Origin: JADLHS01 sp964594985
GTDB taxonomy: Bacteria; Verrucomicrobiota; Verrucomicrobiia; Limisphaerales; JADLHS01
Reading direction: 5' to 3'
Length of the DNA stretch: 64,000 nt
NCBI GenBank assembly: GCA_964594985.1
Contig: CAZQNQ010000010.1
Location: forward strand, 1-64,000
Shown in pieces: positions 26,394 through 33,467 of the stretch. Under the pieces are notes generated by a model. It was not told the DNA's origin. It saw only the letters and a program-made list of their open reading frames with translations, and searched no databases. Numbering within the stretch: position 1 is the first letter of the stretch; each line of letters starts with the position of its first letter. The position numbers were made by a program, and so were the translations under genes.

Positions 26394-26783
26394 TCAGTTC
26401 AGCAGGCGGGCGAAGTTTTGTCGCCCCACCCAGAGCAGATACAACGACAGCAAAACGGTGATAAGCAGCATCGGGTTCAGAAAATCCTTGAAACCGCCCC
26501 CGATGAAGAGGTGGAACGCGACGATGTTGACGACGACCGGACCGAGCAGCAGCAGGCCGAAGTTCCGCAGGCGCGGAATCATCACGAGCAGACCGCCGAC
26601 GAGTTCAAAGATTTTCACAAAGGTCAGGTAACCGGTTGGCCCAAACGCGCCGAAGAACATCGCCGCAGGCGAGCCTTCGGGGGGTGGCGGCGCTTTGACG
26701 AGGTTGAACAACACGACCACGGCGGACATGACAAACAACAAGCCGAGCAGGATGCCAGCGATGAGGGGTGGGTATTTTTTCAT
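26394..26783 (-). CDS. DoxX-like membrane protein
   Basis: A 129-residue integral membrane protein with four predicted helices (LIAGILLGLLFVMSAVVVLF, YLTFVKIFELVGGLLVMI, LGPVVVNIVAFHLF, LLITVLLSLYLLWVG). Helix order and the FVKIFELVGG segment fit the DoxX/DoxD family, often linked to redox or sulfur stress. First gene of the sigma operon, 20 bp before the SRPBCC gene. No site of the TGTCC/CGTYGTA type is seen before it. Confidence 0.8.
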   Translation of the reverse strand: MKKYPPLIAGILLGLLFVMSAVVVLFNLVKAPPPPEGSPAAMFFGAFGPTGYLTFVKIFELVGGLLVMIPRLRNFGLLLLGPVVVNIVAFHLFIGGGFKDFLNPMLLITVLLSLYLLWVGRQNFARLLN

Positions 26784-26844
26784 AATCGGGTCATTTCGTA
26801 TTCTTTTGTTTCAAACAACTTTGATCTGCAAATTAGTATTACGT

Positions 26845-27037
26845 CCGCCCTCACCCCGGCCCTCTCCCCTCAGGAGAGGGAGAACTTAACCGGGTCACGG
26901 ATAAATTCAGGCGTCTCATTCTGTTGTCAGCTTCCTGCGCCATTCCGAAAACGGCAAAGGCACAGAGTCATCCGAACCTCAAGCAATCGCTCATCGCAGC
27001 CCCCTCTCCCCGGGGGAGAGGGTCAGGGTGAGGGCGA
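26845..27037. repeat. paired-palindrome repeat element, family A copy 3
   Basis: Left end CGCCCTCACCCCGGCCCTCT, right end the inverse (GGGTCAGGGTGAGGGCG), about 193 bp apart. The inner 110 bp are unlike copies 1 and 2, so only the terminal modules are conserved. It lies between the DoxX gene and the MoaD-like gene. Confidence 0.8.
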
Positions 27038-27052
27038 GCGTTAAACCAATCC

Positions 27053-27349
27053 TCAACCTCCCGCCATCGCGCCGACGACGAGAAATGGTTCTTTCCCGCT
27101 GACAATTTCTTCGGGCAGCAATTTATCCGTCGGCTCAAGCGACCAGTCTTCTTTGCAGACGAAAAAGCGGATGAACGGCCGCCGCTTCAGCGTGCCGTGA
27201 TCGCGAATCGTGCCGCGCAACGCAGGATGCTTTGCTTCCAACGCATCCAGCACAGCCCGCACCGTGACCGGGCTCGCGACTTCAAGCTGCACTTCGCCCT
27301 CCACTCGGGCGAGGTTCTTCAGATGAAATGGCAGCACGACGCGGATCAT
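27053..27349 (-). CDS. MoaD/ThiS-like ubiquitin-fold protein
   Basis: A 98-residue ubiquitin-like protein ending in Gly-Gly (FLVVGAMAGG), the tail activated in sulfur-carrier proteins. Residues 1-60 show the beta-grasp pattern (VQLEVASPVTVRAVLDALEA), then RRPFIRFFVCKEDWSLEPTD. It is downstream of the BNR-repeat gene on the same strand. Molybdopterin or thiamine genes are absent, so the acceptor pathway is unknown. Confidence 0.85.
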   Translation of the reverse strand: MIRVVLPFHLKNLARVEGEVQLEVASPVTVRAVLDALEAKHPALRGTIRDHGTLKRRPFIRFFVCKEDWSLEPTDKLLPEEIVSGKEPFLVVGAMAGG

Positions 27350-27433
27350 TTCAGCGGCTGGATTGGTGGATTATGGGATGATTGGATTGATGAGTCACCG
27401 GCTCGCGACCGCCCACCAATCCAATAATCCAGT

Positions 27434-28624
27434 TCATTTGAGCGTCTGCACTTCCACCGACAATACCGCCGGCAGATCGCGCACGATGGCGTTCCAGGAA
27501 TTCCCGCCATCGGGTGAGCAATAGACCTGTCCGCCCGTCGTCCCGAAATAGATGCCGCAATCGTCGAGTTGATCCACCGCCATTGCGTCGCGCAAAACGT
27601 TCACGTAGCAATCCTTCTGCGGCAGACCTTTCGTGAGCGCTTCCCATTCGTTGCCGCCGGTCTTGCTGCGATACACGCGCAACTTCCCATCCGGCGGGTA
27701 GTGCAACGAATCGCTGGTGATGGGGACAACGAAAATGGTTTCCGGTTCGTGAAAGTGAACATCAATCGGAAAACCGAAGTCCGTCGGCAGATTGCCACTC
27801 ACTTCCGTCCACTGATCGCCCGAATTGTCGCTGCGCATGATGTCCCAGTGCTTTTGCATGAAGAGCCGGTCCGGTCGCGACGGATGCAACGCGATGCGAT
27901 GCACGCAATGGCCGACATCCGCGTCCGAATCGGGCAGCTCGAATTGCGACTTCAACCCCTTGTTGATCGGCTTCCACGTCAGCCCGCCGTCCTCCGTGCG
28001 GAACGCGCCCGCCGCCGAGATCGCGATGTAGATGCGTTTCGGATTCTTCGGATCAATGAGGATCGTATGCACCGCCATGCCGCCCGCGCCCGGTTGCCAG
28101 AGATGCCCCTTCGCCTGGCGCAAGCCCGCCATTTCCTGCCACGACTTGCCGCCGTCGGTCGTTTTGAAAATCGCCGCGTCCTCCACGCCCGCATAAGCCG
28201 TGTCCGGATCGGTCAACGACGGTTCGATGTGCCACACGCGCTTGAACTCCCACGGATGCTGCGTGCCGTCATACCACATGTGTTTGCCGACTTCGCCCGC
28301 GTACACAAACTTGTTGCTCTCGCCTTTGGGAAAAGGTGGCTGCGACGCCTCGTCGCCGGGCTGTTGCGACGAGGGCGTCGCAGCCACGCTGCCGGGCGTG
28401 TTCCAGGTTTTGCCGCCGTCGTCCGAGCGCTGGATGATCTGCCCGAACCACCCGCTCGATTGCGACGCGTAAATGCGATTCGGGTCCGCCACCGAGCCTT
28501 TGAGATGATACATCTCCCAGCCCGCGAAATGCGGTCCGCTGACCTCCCAATTCTGGCGCTTGCCATCCGCCGTCAGGATGAACGCGCCCTTCTTCGTGCC
28601 GACCAACACGCGAACTTTGCTCAT
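27434..28624 (-). CDS. BNR/sialidase-type propeller protein carrying an in-frame palindromic repeat
   Basis: A 396-residue beta-propeller protein without signal peptide. Asp-box-like blades: VGTKKGAFILTADGKRQNW, RSDDGGKTWNTPG, KTTDGGKSWQEM, RTEDGGLTWKP, RSDNSGDQWTEVS, CSPDGGNSWNAIV. Its activity is unknown; such proteins are often annotated as exo-alpha-sialidase or WD40/YVTN-like. Start MSKVRVLVGTK is chosen, 42 bp downstream of an ECF-type promoter. Residues about 80-97 (SVAATPSSQQPGDEASQP) are encoded by a palindromic repeat. Confidence 0.8.
   Translation of the reverse strand: MSKVRVLVGTKKGAFILTADGKRQNWEVSGPHFAGWEMYHLKGSVADPNRIYASQSSGWFGQIIQRSDDGGKTWNTPGSVAATPSSQQPGDEASQPPFPKGESNKFVYAGEVGKHMWYDGTQHPWEFKRVWHIEPSLTDPDTAYAGVEDAAIFKTTDGGKSWQEMAGLRQAKGHLWQPGAGGMAVHTILIDPKNPKRIYIAISAAGAFRTEDGGLTWKPINKGLKSQFELPDSDADVGHCVHRIALHPSRPDRLFMQKHWDIMRSDNSGDQWTEVSGNLPTDFGFPIDVHFHEPETIFVVPITSDSLHYPPDGKLRVYRSKTGGNEWEALTKGLPQKDCYVNVLRDAMAVDQLDDCGIYFGTTGGQVYCSPDGGNSWNAIVRDLPAVLSVEVQTLK
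28336..28387. repeat. palindromic repeat in frame inside the BNR-propeller gene
   Basis: GTGGCTGCGACGCCTCGTCG at the left and GCGACGAGGGCGTCGCAGCC at the right are reverse complements with a single-base indel, around a 9-nt loop. The reading frame passes straight through and gains a hydrophilic Ser/Gln/Pro-rich loop between a blade ending in DDGGKTW and the blade starting FVYAGEVG. Confidence 0.85.
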
Positions 28625-28665
28625 GGTTTCACCTATCTGGGTTGTGATTAAATCAATTTCAACAC

Positions 28666-28695
28666 TACGACGAACGAACATCGCCGCTCAGGACA
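28666..28695 (-). promoter_or_regulatory. ECF-type promoter P1 (TGTCC-18-CGTCGTA)
   Basis: Read on the minus strand: TGTCCTGAGC as -35, then CGTCGTA as -10, 18 nt between TGTCC and CGTCGTA. Lies 42 bp upstream of the BNR-propeller start. The same layout occurs at three other sites in the island. Confidence 0.65.
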
Positions 28696-29036
28696 ACTTT
28701 CCGGAAATAATCTGTGAAACGCGCCCCCGTTCTAACCGAAACCCCGCCCGTGCTCAACCGAAAGAAACTCAACCACGGATGGACACAGATAAACACGGAT
28801 TCCTTTCGCCACAAAAGGGCACAAAGCACACAAAAAGGTAAACCGCTGATGAACGCTGATAAACGCTGATTCAAAGGGCTGCAAGCCCGCCAGATGATAG
28901 CCCGGGGTCAGCGAACAACGTGAGCGCAGCCCCGGGTTAACATCCCACAAAATAATTCTCCCTCTCCTTGCTCGTCGCGCCGAAGTCAGACGTAGGCGGG
29001 CCGAACGAGGAGAGGGCCGGGGTGAGGAGTTGGTTT
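28696..29036. other. gene-free stretch with stacked repeats
   Basis: Contains an ACCACGGATGGACACAGATA repeat (about 28772-28800), a GCCCGGGGTCAGCGAACAAC / CAGCCCCGGGTT palindrome (about 28898-28939), and a hairpin CTCCCTCTCCTTGCTCGTCG ... CGAACGAGGAGAGGGCCGGG (28958-29023). No gene is recognised. Confidence 0.6.
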
Positions 29037-29135
29037 TCAGTCACCAGTATGTTTTTCGATCTCAAACGGAACGCGCAGCAATTTATCTTTGAGAAGTTTG
29101 ATTGTATCAGGGTCGATGCGGGAAGCTTTAAGCAT
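29037..29135 (-). CDS. short ORF after the chimeric gene, possibly a remnant
   Basis: A 32-codon frame starting MLKASRIDPDTIKLLKDKLL and ending VPFEIEKHTGD. The frame is also open upstream into the end of the preceding gene. The amphipathic, Lys/Leu-rich sequence looks protein-like, but the length is too small for any family. It may be a remnant of a longer gene whose 5' part was deleted. Confidence 0.3.
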   Translation of the reverse strand: MLKASRIDPDTIKLLKDKLLRVPFEIEKHTGD

Positions 29136-29146
29136 TTGCCGTTTGG

Positions 29147-29608
29147 TCAGGTGAGCGACCGCAACGCGTCCTTGCCGGTCCAGCGAGCGGCGGAATCTTC
29201 GGAGGCGGCAAGCTTCCGGGCCAAGGTCGTCGCAGCGGATTTGAGCGAGGCACTGCGGCTGCCGATGGCGCGCAGAGCCCAGCTCACGCCTTTCTTGACG
29301 AAGTTCCGTTTGTCGGTGGCAGCGGCTTCAATCAGTGGCAGCAGGTCCTTAAAAACCTGATCCTCCGCATCCTCATTGTGCAGAGCGAGACTGGCGAGCA
29401 ATGCGAAGGCGGCGCGCTTTTGGAATTCATCCTTCCGAGTCGCCCAGGCTTCGACGCGGCCAAACGCGTGCGGCAATTGATCAAACAGTTTGAAGCAAAC
29501 CGTGTCGCAGATGGTCGCGCGCAATTTTTCCAGGACCGCCAACTGCTCCGGTTTCACACGCGCGAGATATTCGTCAATCGTTTCGGGTTTGGATTTCGTC
29601 GAACGCAT
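29147..29608 (-). pseudogene. chimera of a DUF1801 N-terminus and an AlkD-like C-terminus
   Basis: The first 31 residues (KPETIDEYLARVKPEQLAVL, EKLRATI) match the start of DUF1801/YdhG-type proteins. From residue 32 (DTVCFKLFDQLPHAFGRVEA, RKDEFQKRAAFALLASLALH, DKRNFVKKGVSWALRAIGSR, AARWTGKDALRSLT) the sequence is the C-terminal half of a DNA alkylation repeat protein. The two families are unrelated, so a deletion seems to have joined two neighbouring genes in frame. The AlkD part lacks roughly its N-terminal half. It may be a pseudogene or a new small protein. The frame extends upstream only through a repeat. Confidence 0.65.
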
Positions 29609-29625
29609 AAGTTGTCGCCTGTCTT

Positions 29626-29755
29626 CGGAGCGCGGCTGTGTCTGAAAGACCAGCCGCAGCAACTTCGCTAAACAGACGCTCTCGAATTGATCCAATGCGG
29701 CATAAACTTTCAACGCGCTGCGGCTGGGGCTCTGCACACAGCCGCGCTTCGGTCA
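29626..29755. repeat. 130-bp repeat with GAAGCGCGGCTGTGT-type inverted ends
   Basis: Left end CGGAGCGCGGCTGTGTCTGA, right end the inverse, reading ACCGAAGCGCGGCTGTGTGC on the minus strand, each followed by AGCCGCAGC. It fills the space between the VOC gene and the chimera and reaches the VOC stop codon. Confidence 0.7.
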
Positions 29756-30241
29756 TTTCCTTTTCGCCGCGGCCTTCAATTTTTTGATGTCGAGCTTCAC
29801 CATCTGCATCATGGCCGCCATGACTCGGTTGACTTTATCCGCGTCTTTATCCGCGATGAGCTTCATCAGCATCGTGGGCGTGATTTGCCAGAACAGCCCG
29901 TATTTATCTTTGAGCCAGCCGCACGCCACGGCCTTGCCACCGCCAGCGGTGAGCTTCTTCCAATAGCGGTCCACCTCGGCCTGTGTTTCGCAGTAAACCA
30001 TGAGCGAGACGGCCTCGGTGAATTTGGCCTGGGGTCCGCCGTTCATGGCGATGAACTCTTGTCCGTTCAGTGTGAAGGCGATGGTCATGACTGAACCGGC
30101 GGGCTGGCCGGAATGCCTGGCCACGGACTCCGGGCGGCGGGAAATCCTGCCAATTTTGGAATTTTTGAAGATGGAGGTGTAAAACTTCACGGCCGCTTCG
30201 GCGTTGTCATTGAACCAGAGAAAGGTTGTGATCTTTTGCAT
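29753..30241 (-). CDS. VOC family (PhnB/3-demethylubiquinone methyltransferase-like) protein
   Basis: A 162-residue glyoxalase-fold protein: ITTFLWFNDNAEAAVKFYTS, FTLNGQEFIAMNGGP, DRYWKKLTAGGGKAVACGWL, DKYGLFWQITP. This wording is typical of PhnB-like proteins of unknown reaction, commonly found with YciI and ECF sigma genes. The Lys-rich C-terminus (KLDIKKLKAAAKRK) is usual in this subgroup. No ECF-type promoter directly upstream. Confidence 0.9.
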   Translation of the reverse strand: MQKITTFLWFNDNAEAAVKFYTSIFKNSKIGRISRRPESVARHSGQPAGSVMTIAFTLNGQEFIAMNGGPQAKFTEAVSLMVYCETQAEVDRYWKKLTAGGGKAVACGWLKDKYGLFWQITPTMLMKLIADKDADKVNRVMAAMMQMVKLDIKKLKAAAKRK

Positions 30242-30284
30242 AATTCTCTTAAGTGCTTTTGTTGTTCACCGCGTAAAAGTTCCC

Positions 30285-30665
30285 TCACGGCTGCTGCGCA
30301 TAGCGCTGGTCTTGCGGCAAACCTTCCTCGATCGGCCGCACTTCGATGCTGCCCAAACGCGCGGACGGCCATTCGGCGGCCACCTTGAGGGCTTCATCCT
30401 GATTGCGGACGTTGATCAAAAAGTAGCCGCCCAGCGTTTCCTTGGTTTCCGCAAACGGACCGTCCGTGACAGATACCTTGTTCTGGCGCACGCGAACCGT
30501 GGCCGCCGTGCGAATGGACTGAAGCGGCTCGGCGGCGATCAATATGCCCATTGCCCGGATCTTTTCGACATAAGCAAGCGTCTCCGCCCGAAGCGCGCCC
30601 CAATCAGCTTTTGACAACGCGTTCAGGTTTGCTTCCTCCTCATACGCGAGACAGATGAATTTCAT
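30285..30665 (-). CDS. YciI/DGPF family protein, second copy
   Basis: A 126-residue YciI-like protein (MKFICLAYEEEANLNALSKA, VSVTDGPFAETKETLGGYFL, EWPSARLGSIEVRPIEE). It is the longer-spaced subtype that begins MKFICLAY. Its start lies 5 bp after the stop of a truncated GFA gene, so it now sits behind that remnant's leader. Confidence 0.9.
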   Translation of the reverse strand: MKFICLAYEEEANLNALSKADWGALRAETLAYVEKIRAMGILIAAEPLQSIRTAATVRVRQNKVSVTDGPFAETKETLGGYFLINVRNQDEALKVAAEWPSARLGSIEVRPIEEGLPQDQRYAQQP

Positions 30666-30670
30666 AGTGC

Positions 30671-30790
30671 TTAACTGCGGGTTACGGTGGTGAGGGCTTG
30701 ACTTGATTTTGGCGGCGGCGGCGCGGCGGTGACTTCGTAACGCACCGCGCCGCAGACACAGCCGCCGGCAAACGGAAGTTTCACGCTCAT
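30671..30790 (-). pseudogene. truncated GFA-family (CENP-V/GFA) gene remnant
   Basis: A 39-codon frame beginning MSVKLPFAGGCVCGAVRYEV, which is the N-terminal zinc-binding start of glutathione-dependent formaldehyde-activating family proteins (GGCxCGAVRYE). After residue 23 it becomes unrelated (PPPPKSSQALTTVTRS) and stops. GFA proteins are about 120-150 residues with further cysteines, all missing here. A deletion has probably joined its start to the leader of the following YciI gene. Confidence 0.65.
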
Positions 30791-30826
30791 TGTTCTTGGC
30801 CAGTCAATGGGAAGTCGAACTTCGAC

Positions 30827-31255
30827 TCATTTAACCGGGTTGACGCTGACCATCCAGCCGATGCCGAATTTATCTTCGAGCATCCCAAAACATGGCGACC
30901 AGAATGTTTTGGCCAAAGGCATGTTCGCCTGCCCGCCTTCGCTGAGCGCGGCATAGATCTTCTTTGCTTCCGCCTCGGTGTTCACCGAGATGGAAAGCGA
31001 GAAACCCTCCAACTTCCCGCCTTCGCCGCAGCCGTCCGATGCCATCACGATGGATGAACCGATCTTCATGCTCGCATGCATGATTTTGTCGCCCCAGTTC
31101 GACGGGATCATGCCCGGCGGAGGAGGTTCGGGACTTTCCTTGTAGCGCATCATCATCTGCAATTCAGCGCCGAGGGCTTTCTGGTAAAACTTCACGGCTT
31201 CCTCGCAACGGCCGCTGAAGAATAGATACGGTTCGATGACAGATTTCATGCTCAT
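30827..31255 (-). CDS. VOC family PhnB-like protein
   Basis: A 142-residue glyoxalase-fold protein: VIEPYLFFSGRCEEAVKFYQ, LQMMMRYKESPEP, IMHASMKIGSSIVMASDGCG, GFSLSISVNTEAEAKKIYAA, CFGMLEDKFGIGWMV. Function unknown. Start MSMKSVIEPY is chosen; the open frame above it is translated family B repeat (ATLSPSDGERDGVRG) and not part of the gene. Confidence 0.88.
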   Translation of the reverse strand: MSMKSVIEPYLFFSGRCEEAVKFYQKALGAELQMMMRYKESPEPPPPGMIPSNWGDKIMHASMKIGSSIVMASDGCGEGGKLEGFSLSISVNTEAEAKKIYAALSEGGQANMPLAKTFWSPCFGMLEDKFGIGWMVSVNPVK

Positions 31256-31307
31256 GGGATTTGGCTTATTGCTATCGCTTCGGGGCAACTCAGGATCTAT
31301 ATCAAGT

Positions 31308-31368
31308 CCCCTCACTCCGTCCCTCTCCCCATCGGATGGGGAGAGGGTGGCCAAAGGCCGGAGAGGGG
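31308..31368. repeat. family B palindromic repeat (short copy)
   Basis: CCCCTCACTCCGTCCCTCTC, the hairpin CCCCATCGGATGGGG, then GAGAGGGTGGCC and GGAGAGGGG. The same core is found at 32413-32475 and inside the two 149-bp elements. It separates the VOC and DUF1579 genes. Confidence 0.8.
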
Positions 31369-31379
31369 TTTGCCATCTG

Positions 31380-31916
31380 TTACGACTTCACACGCTTGAG
31401 CGTGGTGGGATGCTCGGCCATCTCCTTGCCGTCCATGATGGCTTTGCAACTCGTGGTGATCGTGTCTGCGTCGTCGAATGAAATGCTCAACGCGTGCATG
31501 TGCGATTCCTTCTTCGGATTGATGCCGCAGGTCGAGTCGAAATCAAAGCTGATCGTCTTCGCGTCCGACGATTTGAATTTCATGCCCGGACGATTACCCA
31601 GCACGCAATAATGCGTCATCGCAAGCTTGCCGCCATTGTCGTAATACATCGTGACCATCTCCTGCGGCGTGCCAGCGAAGCAACGTTCCTCCAAAACCGT
31701 GCCGCCGGCGATGAGCCGGTAATCCAACTTGATGTCCACCGGACCTTGGCCCATGTCGGTCTTGCCAGTCCACGAACCAACGAGCGATTTCATGCGCTCG
31801 AATTCGGGCGAAGCGGGTTTGGTGGCTTCAGGCTTGGGTGCGTCAGCGGCGGCATACGCGCAGAGCGACGCAGCCAGTAACAGAGCGGTGCAGAGGGAGG
31901 TGATCTTTGTTTTCAT
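31380..31916 (-). CDS. DUF1579 family secreted protein
   Basis: A 178-residue protein with a signal peptide (MKTKITSLCTALLLAASLCAYA). The mature part matches the DUF1579 pattern: ERMKSLVGSWTGKTDMGQGP, YRLIAGGTVLEERCF, MVTMYYDNGGKLAMTHYCVL, followed by a beta-barrel-like stretch. Function unknown, possibly lipocalin-like. Start at 31916 places an ECF-type promoter 48 bp upstream. Confidence 0.85.
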   Translation of the reverse strand: MKTKITSLCTALLLAASLCAYAAADAPKPEATKPASPEFERMKSLVGSWTGKTDMGQGPVDIKLDYRLIAGGTVLEERCFAGTPQEMVTMYYDNGGKLAMTHYCVLGNRPGMKFKSSDAKTISFDFDSTCGINPKKESHMHALSISFDDADTITTSCKAIMDGKEMAEHPTTLKRVKS

Positions 31917-31963
31917 AGTTTTTTTCGGTCTTTGGTTTTTGTTTGTTCGCACGACTTCATGAA

Positions 31964-31993
31964 TACAACGAACGGGCCGCGACGTTCAGGACA
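31964..31993 (-). promoter_or_regulatory. ECF-type promoter P2 (TGTCC-18-CGTTGTA)
   Basis: On the minus strand TGTCCTGAAC is followed after the 18-nt gap by CGTTGTA, 48 bp before the DUF1579 start. Same spacing as P1, P3 and P4. Confidence 0.65.
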
Positions 31994-32016
31994 TGAATTT
32001 TCCTGGAGCGACAATA

Positions 32017-32379
32017 TCACGCCGCGACGACGGTTTTGAACCCACCGTAAAGCATCCGGGCACAATCGAACGGCATGTTCTTTGGATCGCACATGGCGTG
32101 AACGCGCGGGTCTTTCATGACCTTGGCGTTCACCTGGTCGCGATGCGCGCGATTTTTGTAAACGATATAGGCGAACACGACGGTTTCGCCGGGCTTGGTC
32201 TTGATGCCTTTGGGAAACGGCAGGCAAAACTTGATGTTCAGGTCATCGCCGACACATTCCTTGTATTCCAGCGCGCCGTGTTCCTTCCACAGCTTGCTGG
32301 CTTTCTTGGCGATGCGAAAATAGGCGCCGAGCTTTTTCTTCGGCACCGGGACAACGAATCCATCCACGTAGTTTGGCAT
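32017..32379 (-). CDS. DUF1428 family protein
   Basis: A 120-residue protein of the YbaA/DUF1428 family, a dimeric alpha-beta barrel fold: YVDGFVVPVPKKKLGAYFRI, KASKLWKEHGALEYKECVGD, GETVVFAYIVYKNRAHRDQV and FDCARMLYGGFKTVV. Function unknown; common in the same accessory islands as YciI and VOC genes. Confidence 0.92.
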   Translation of the reverse strand: MPNYVDGFVVPVPKKKLGAYFRIAKKASKLWKEHGALEYKECVGDDLNIKFCLPFPKGIKTKPGETVVFAYIVYKNRAHRDQVNAKVMKDPRVHAMCDPKNMPFDCARMLYGGFKTVVAA

Positions 32380-32412
32380 AATTTAGTTCTTAGTTGAGAG
32401 TTGATGGCTGAA

Positions 32413-32475
32413 CCCCTCACCCCGTCCCTCTCCCCATCCGATGGGGAGAGGGTGGCCGATAGGCCGGGAGAGGGG
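32413..32475. repeat. family B palindromic repeat (short copy)
   Basis: CCCCTCACCCCGTCCCTCTC, hairpin CCCCATCCGATGGGG, GAGAGGGTGGCCGATAGGCC, GGGAGAGGGG. Almost identical to 31308-31368. Located between the DUF1428 and YciI genes. Confidence 0.8.
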
Positions 32476-32481
32476 AGATTT

Positions 32482-32883
32482 TCAGGCGTGGGCGAGATGT
32501 TCTTTCGACGCCACTTCGTCCACGAGCGGACATTGCGGGGCAATGGGGCGCACTTCCACCCGCACACCGTAAGGCAGCCCCGGACATTGCTGCGCGATGT
32601 TCACCGCTTCATCAAGCGTGCTCACGGTCAGCAAAAAATAACCGCCAATGGTTTCCTTGGATTCAGCAAACGGCCCGTCCGACACCACGCGCGCTTTGCC
32701 GGAAACGATTTTCCCCTCGCGCTCCAGCGGATTGCCACCGGCACATTTGCCCTCGTCCTTGAGGCGATTGAACCACGCCATCCAGTTGTCGGCGACTTGC
32801 TGCATTTGTTCGGGCGAGAGGCCCTGGTACCAATCCGCGCTGCGGAAGATGATGAGGTATCCGTTGTTGTTTGCTGTGCTCAT
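32482..32883 (-). CDS. YciI/DGPF family protein, third copy
   Basis: A 133-residue protein closest to the copy at 25413: YLIIFRSADWYQGLSPEQMQ, WFNRLKDEGKCAGGNPLERE, VVSDGPFAESKETIGGYFLL, EAVNIAQQCPGLPYGVRVEV. The start ATG (32883) begins MSTANNNGY. The upstream neighbour begins MSTPNPNGY, so the two are tandem duplicates. Confidence 0.9.
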   Translation of the reverse strand: MSTANNNGYLIIFRSADWYQGLSPEQMQQVADNWMAWFNRLKDEGKCAGGNPLEREGKIVSGKARVVSDGPFAESKETIGGYFLLTVSTLDEAVNIAQQCPGLPYGVRVEVRPIAPQCPLVDEVASKEHLAHA

Positions 32884-32941
32884 ACAATTAGTTATTGGTT
32901 GAGAATTGATGGTTGAGAGAAAGAACGATTGAGATCGGAAA

Positions 32942-33355
32942 TCAGGCGTTGGCAGTGGCAAGTTGTTGCTCCTTGGCCCGGGCGCAGGACTCCAACGGGC
33001 ATTCATCGCTGATGGGACGGATTTCGAGGGCGGAATTGTGGCGCAAACTCGGGCAGGCTTTGGCGATGGCAATGGCTTCTTCCAGTGTCGCCACGTCCAG
33101 AATCAGCGTGCCACAGATAGCTTCCTTGGCTTCGGCATACGGTCCATCCAACACCACGCGTTTGTTGTTGGCGAACACCGTCGCGCCTTCGCGGGCGAGC
33201 GCGACCCCGGGCCGGGCCTTTCCCTCCGCAAACAATCGCCCGACCCAGGCCTTGTTGGCGGCGATGAGTTCATGAAGTTCCGCGGGAGAAAGCTGCTGGT
33301 ACCACTCGTCGGTGCGGGACAGCAGCAGGTAGCCATTGGGATTTGGTGTGCTCAT
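32942..33355 (-). CDS. YciI/DGPF-like protein, fourth copy, altered motif
   Basis: A 137-residue tandem paralogue (YLLLSRTDEWYQQLSPAELH, WVGRLFAEGKARPGVALARE). The usual DGPFAE(S/T)KE is DGPYAEAKEAICGTLILD, so Phe becomes Tyr and the Gly-Gly-Tyr-Phe end is lost. That suggests functional drift. Two ECF-type promoters lie upstream, the nearer 27 bp from the start. Confidence 0.88.
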   Translation of the reverse strand: MSTPNPNGYLLLSRTDEWYQQLSPAELHELIAANKAWVGRLFAEGKARPGVALAREGATVFANNKRVVLDGPYAEAKEAICGTLILDVATLEEAIAIAKACPSLRHNSALEIRPISDECPLESCARAKEQQLATANA

Positions 33356-33381
33356 AGATGTTCCTTTGTCTGGTTTGATAA

Positions 33382-33411
33382 TACGACGGATGCGTTTTGG
33401 CAATCAGGACA
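33382..33411 (-). promoter_or_regulatory. ECF-type promoter P3 (TGTCC-18-CGTCGTA)
   Basis: TGTCCTGATT and CGTCGTA with 18 nt between. It lies 27 bp upstream of the ATG of the fourth YciI gene. Confidence 0.65.
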
Positions 33412-33467
33412 ATTATTTCGCCTCGGGATTCATTTCCCAGAGCGCGAAGGTGTCGTTCCGTCACCAA

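Noticed and set aside
29609..29737. Extended N-terminus of the chimeric gene up to 29737
   Set aside because: It is the translation of the 29626-29755 repeat; the family start is at 29608.
31256..31354. Extended N-terminus of the VOC gene
   Set aside because: ATLSPSDGERDGVRG is a translated family B repeat and appears in other extensions too.
33270..33464. Small frame starting just after promoter P4
   Set aside because: It overlaps the YciI gene in another frame and shows no family features.
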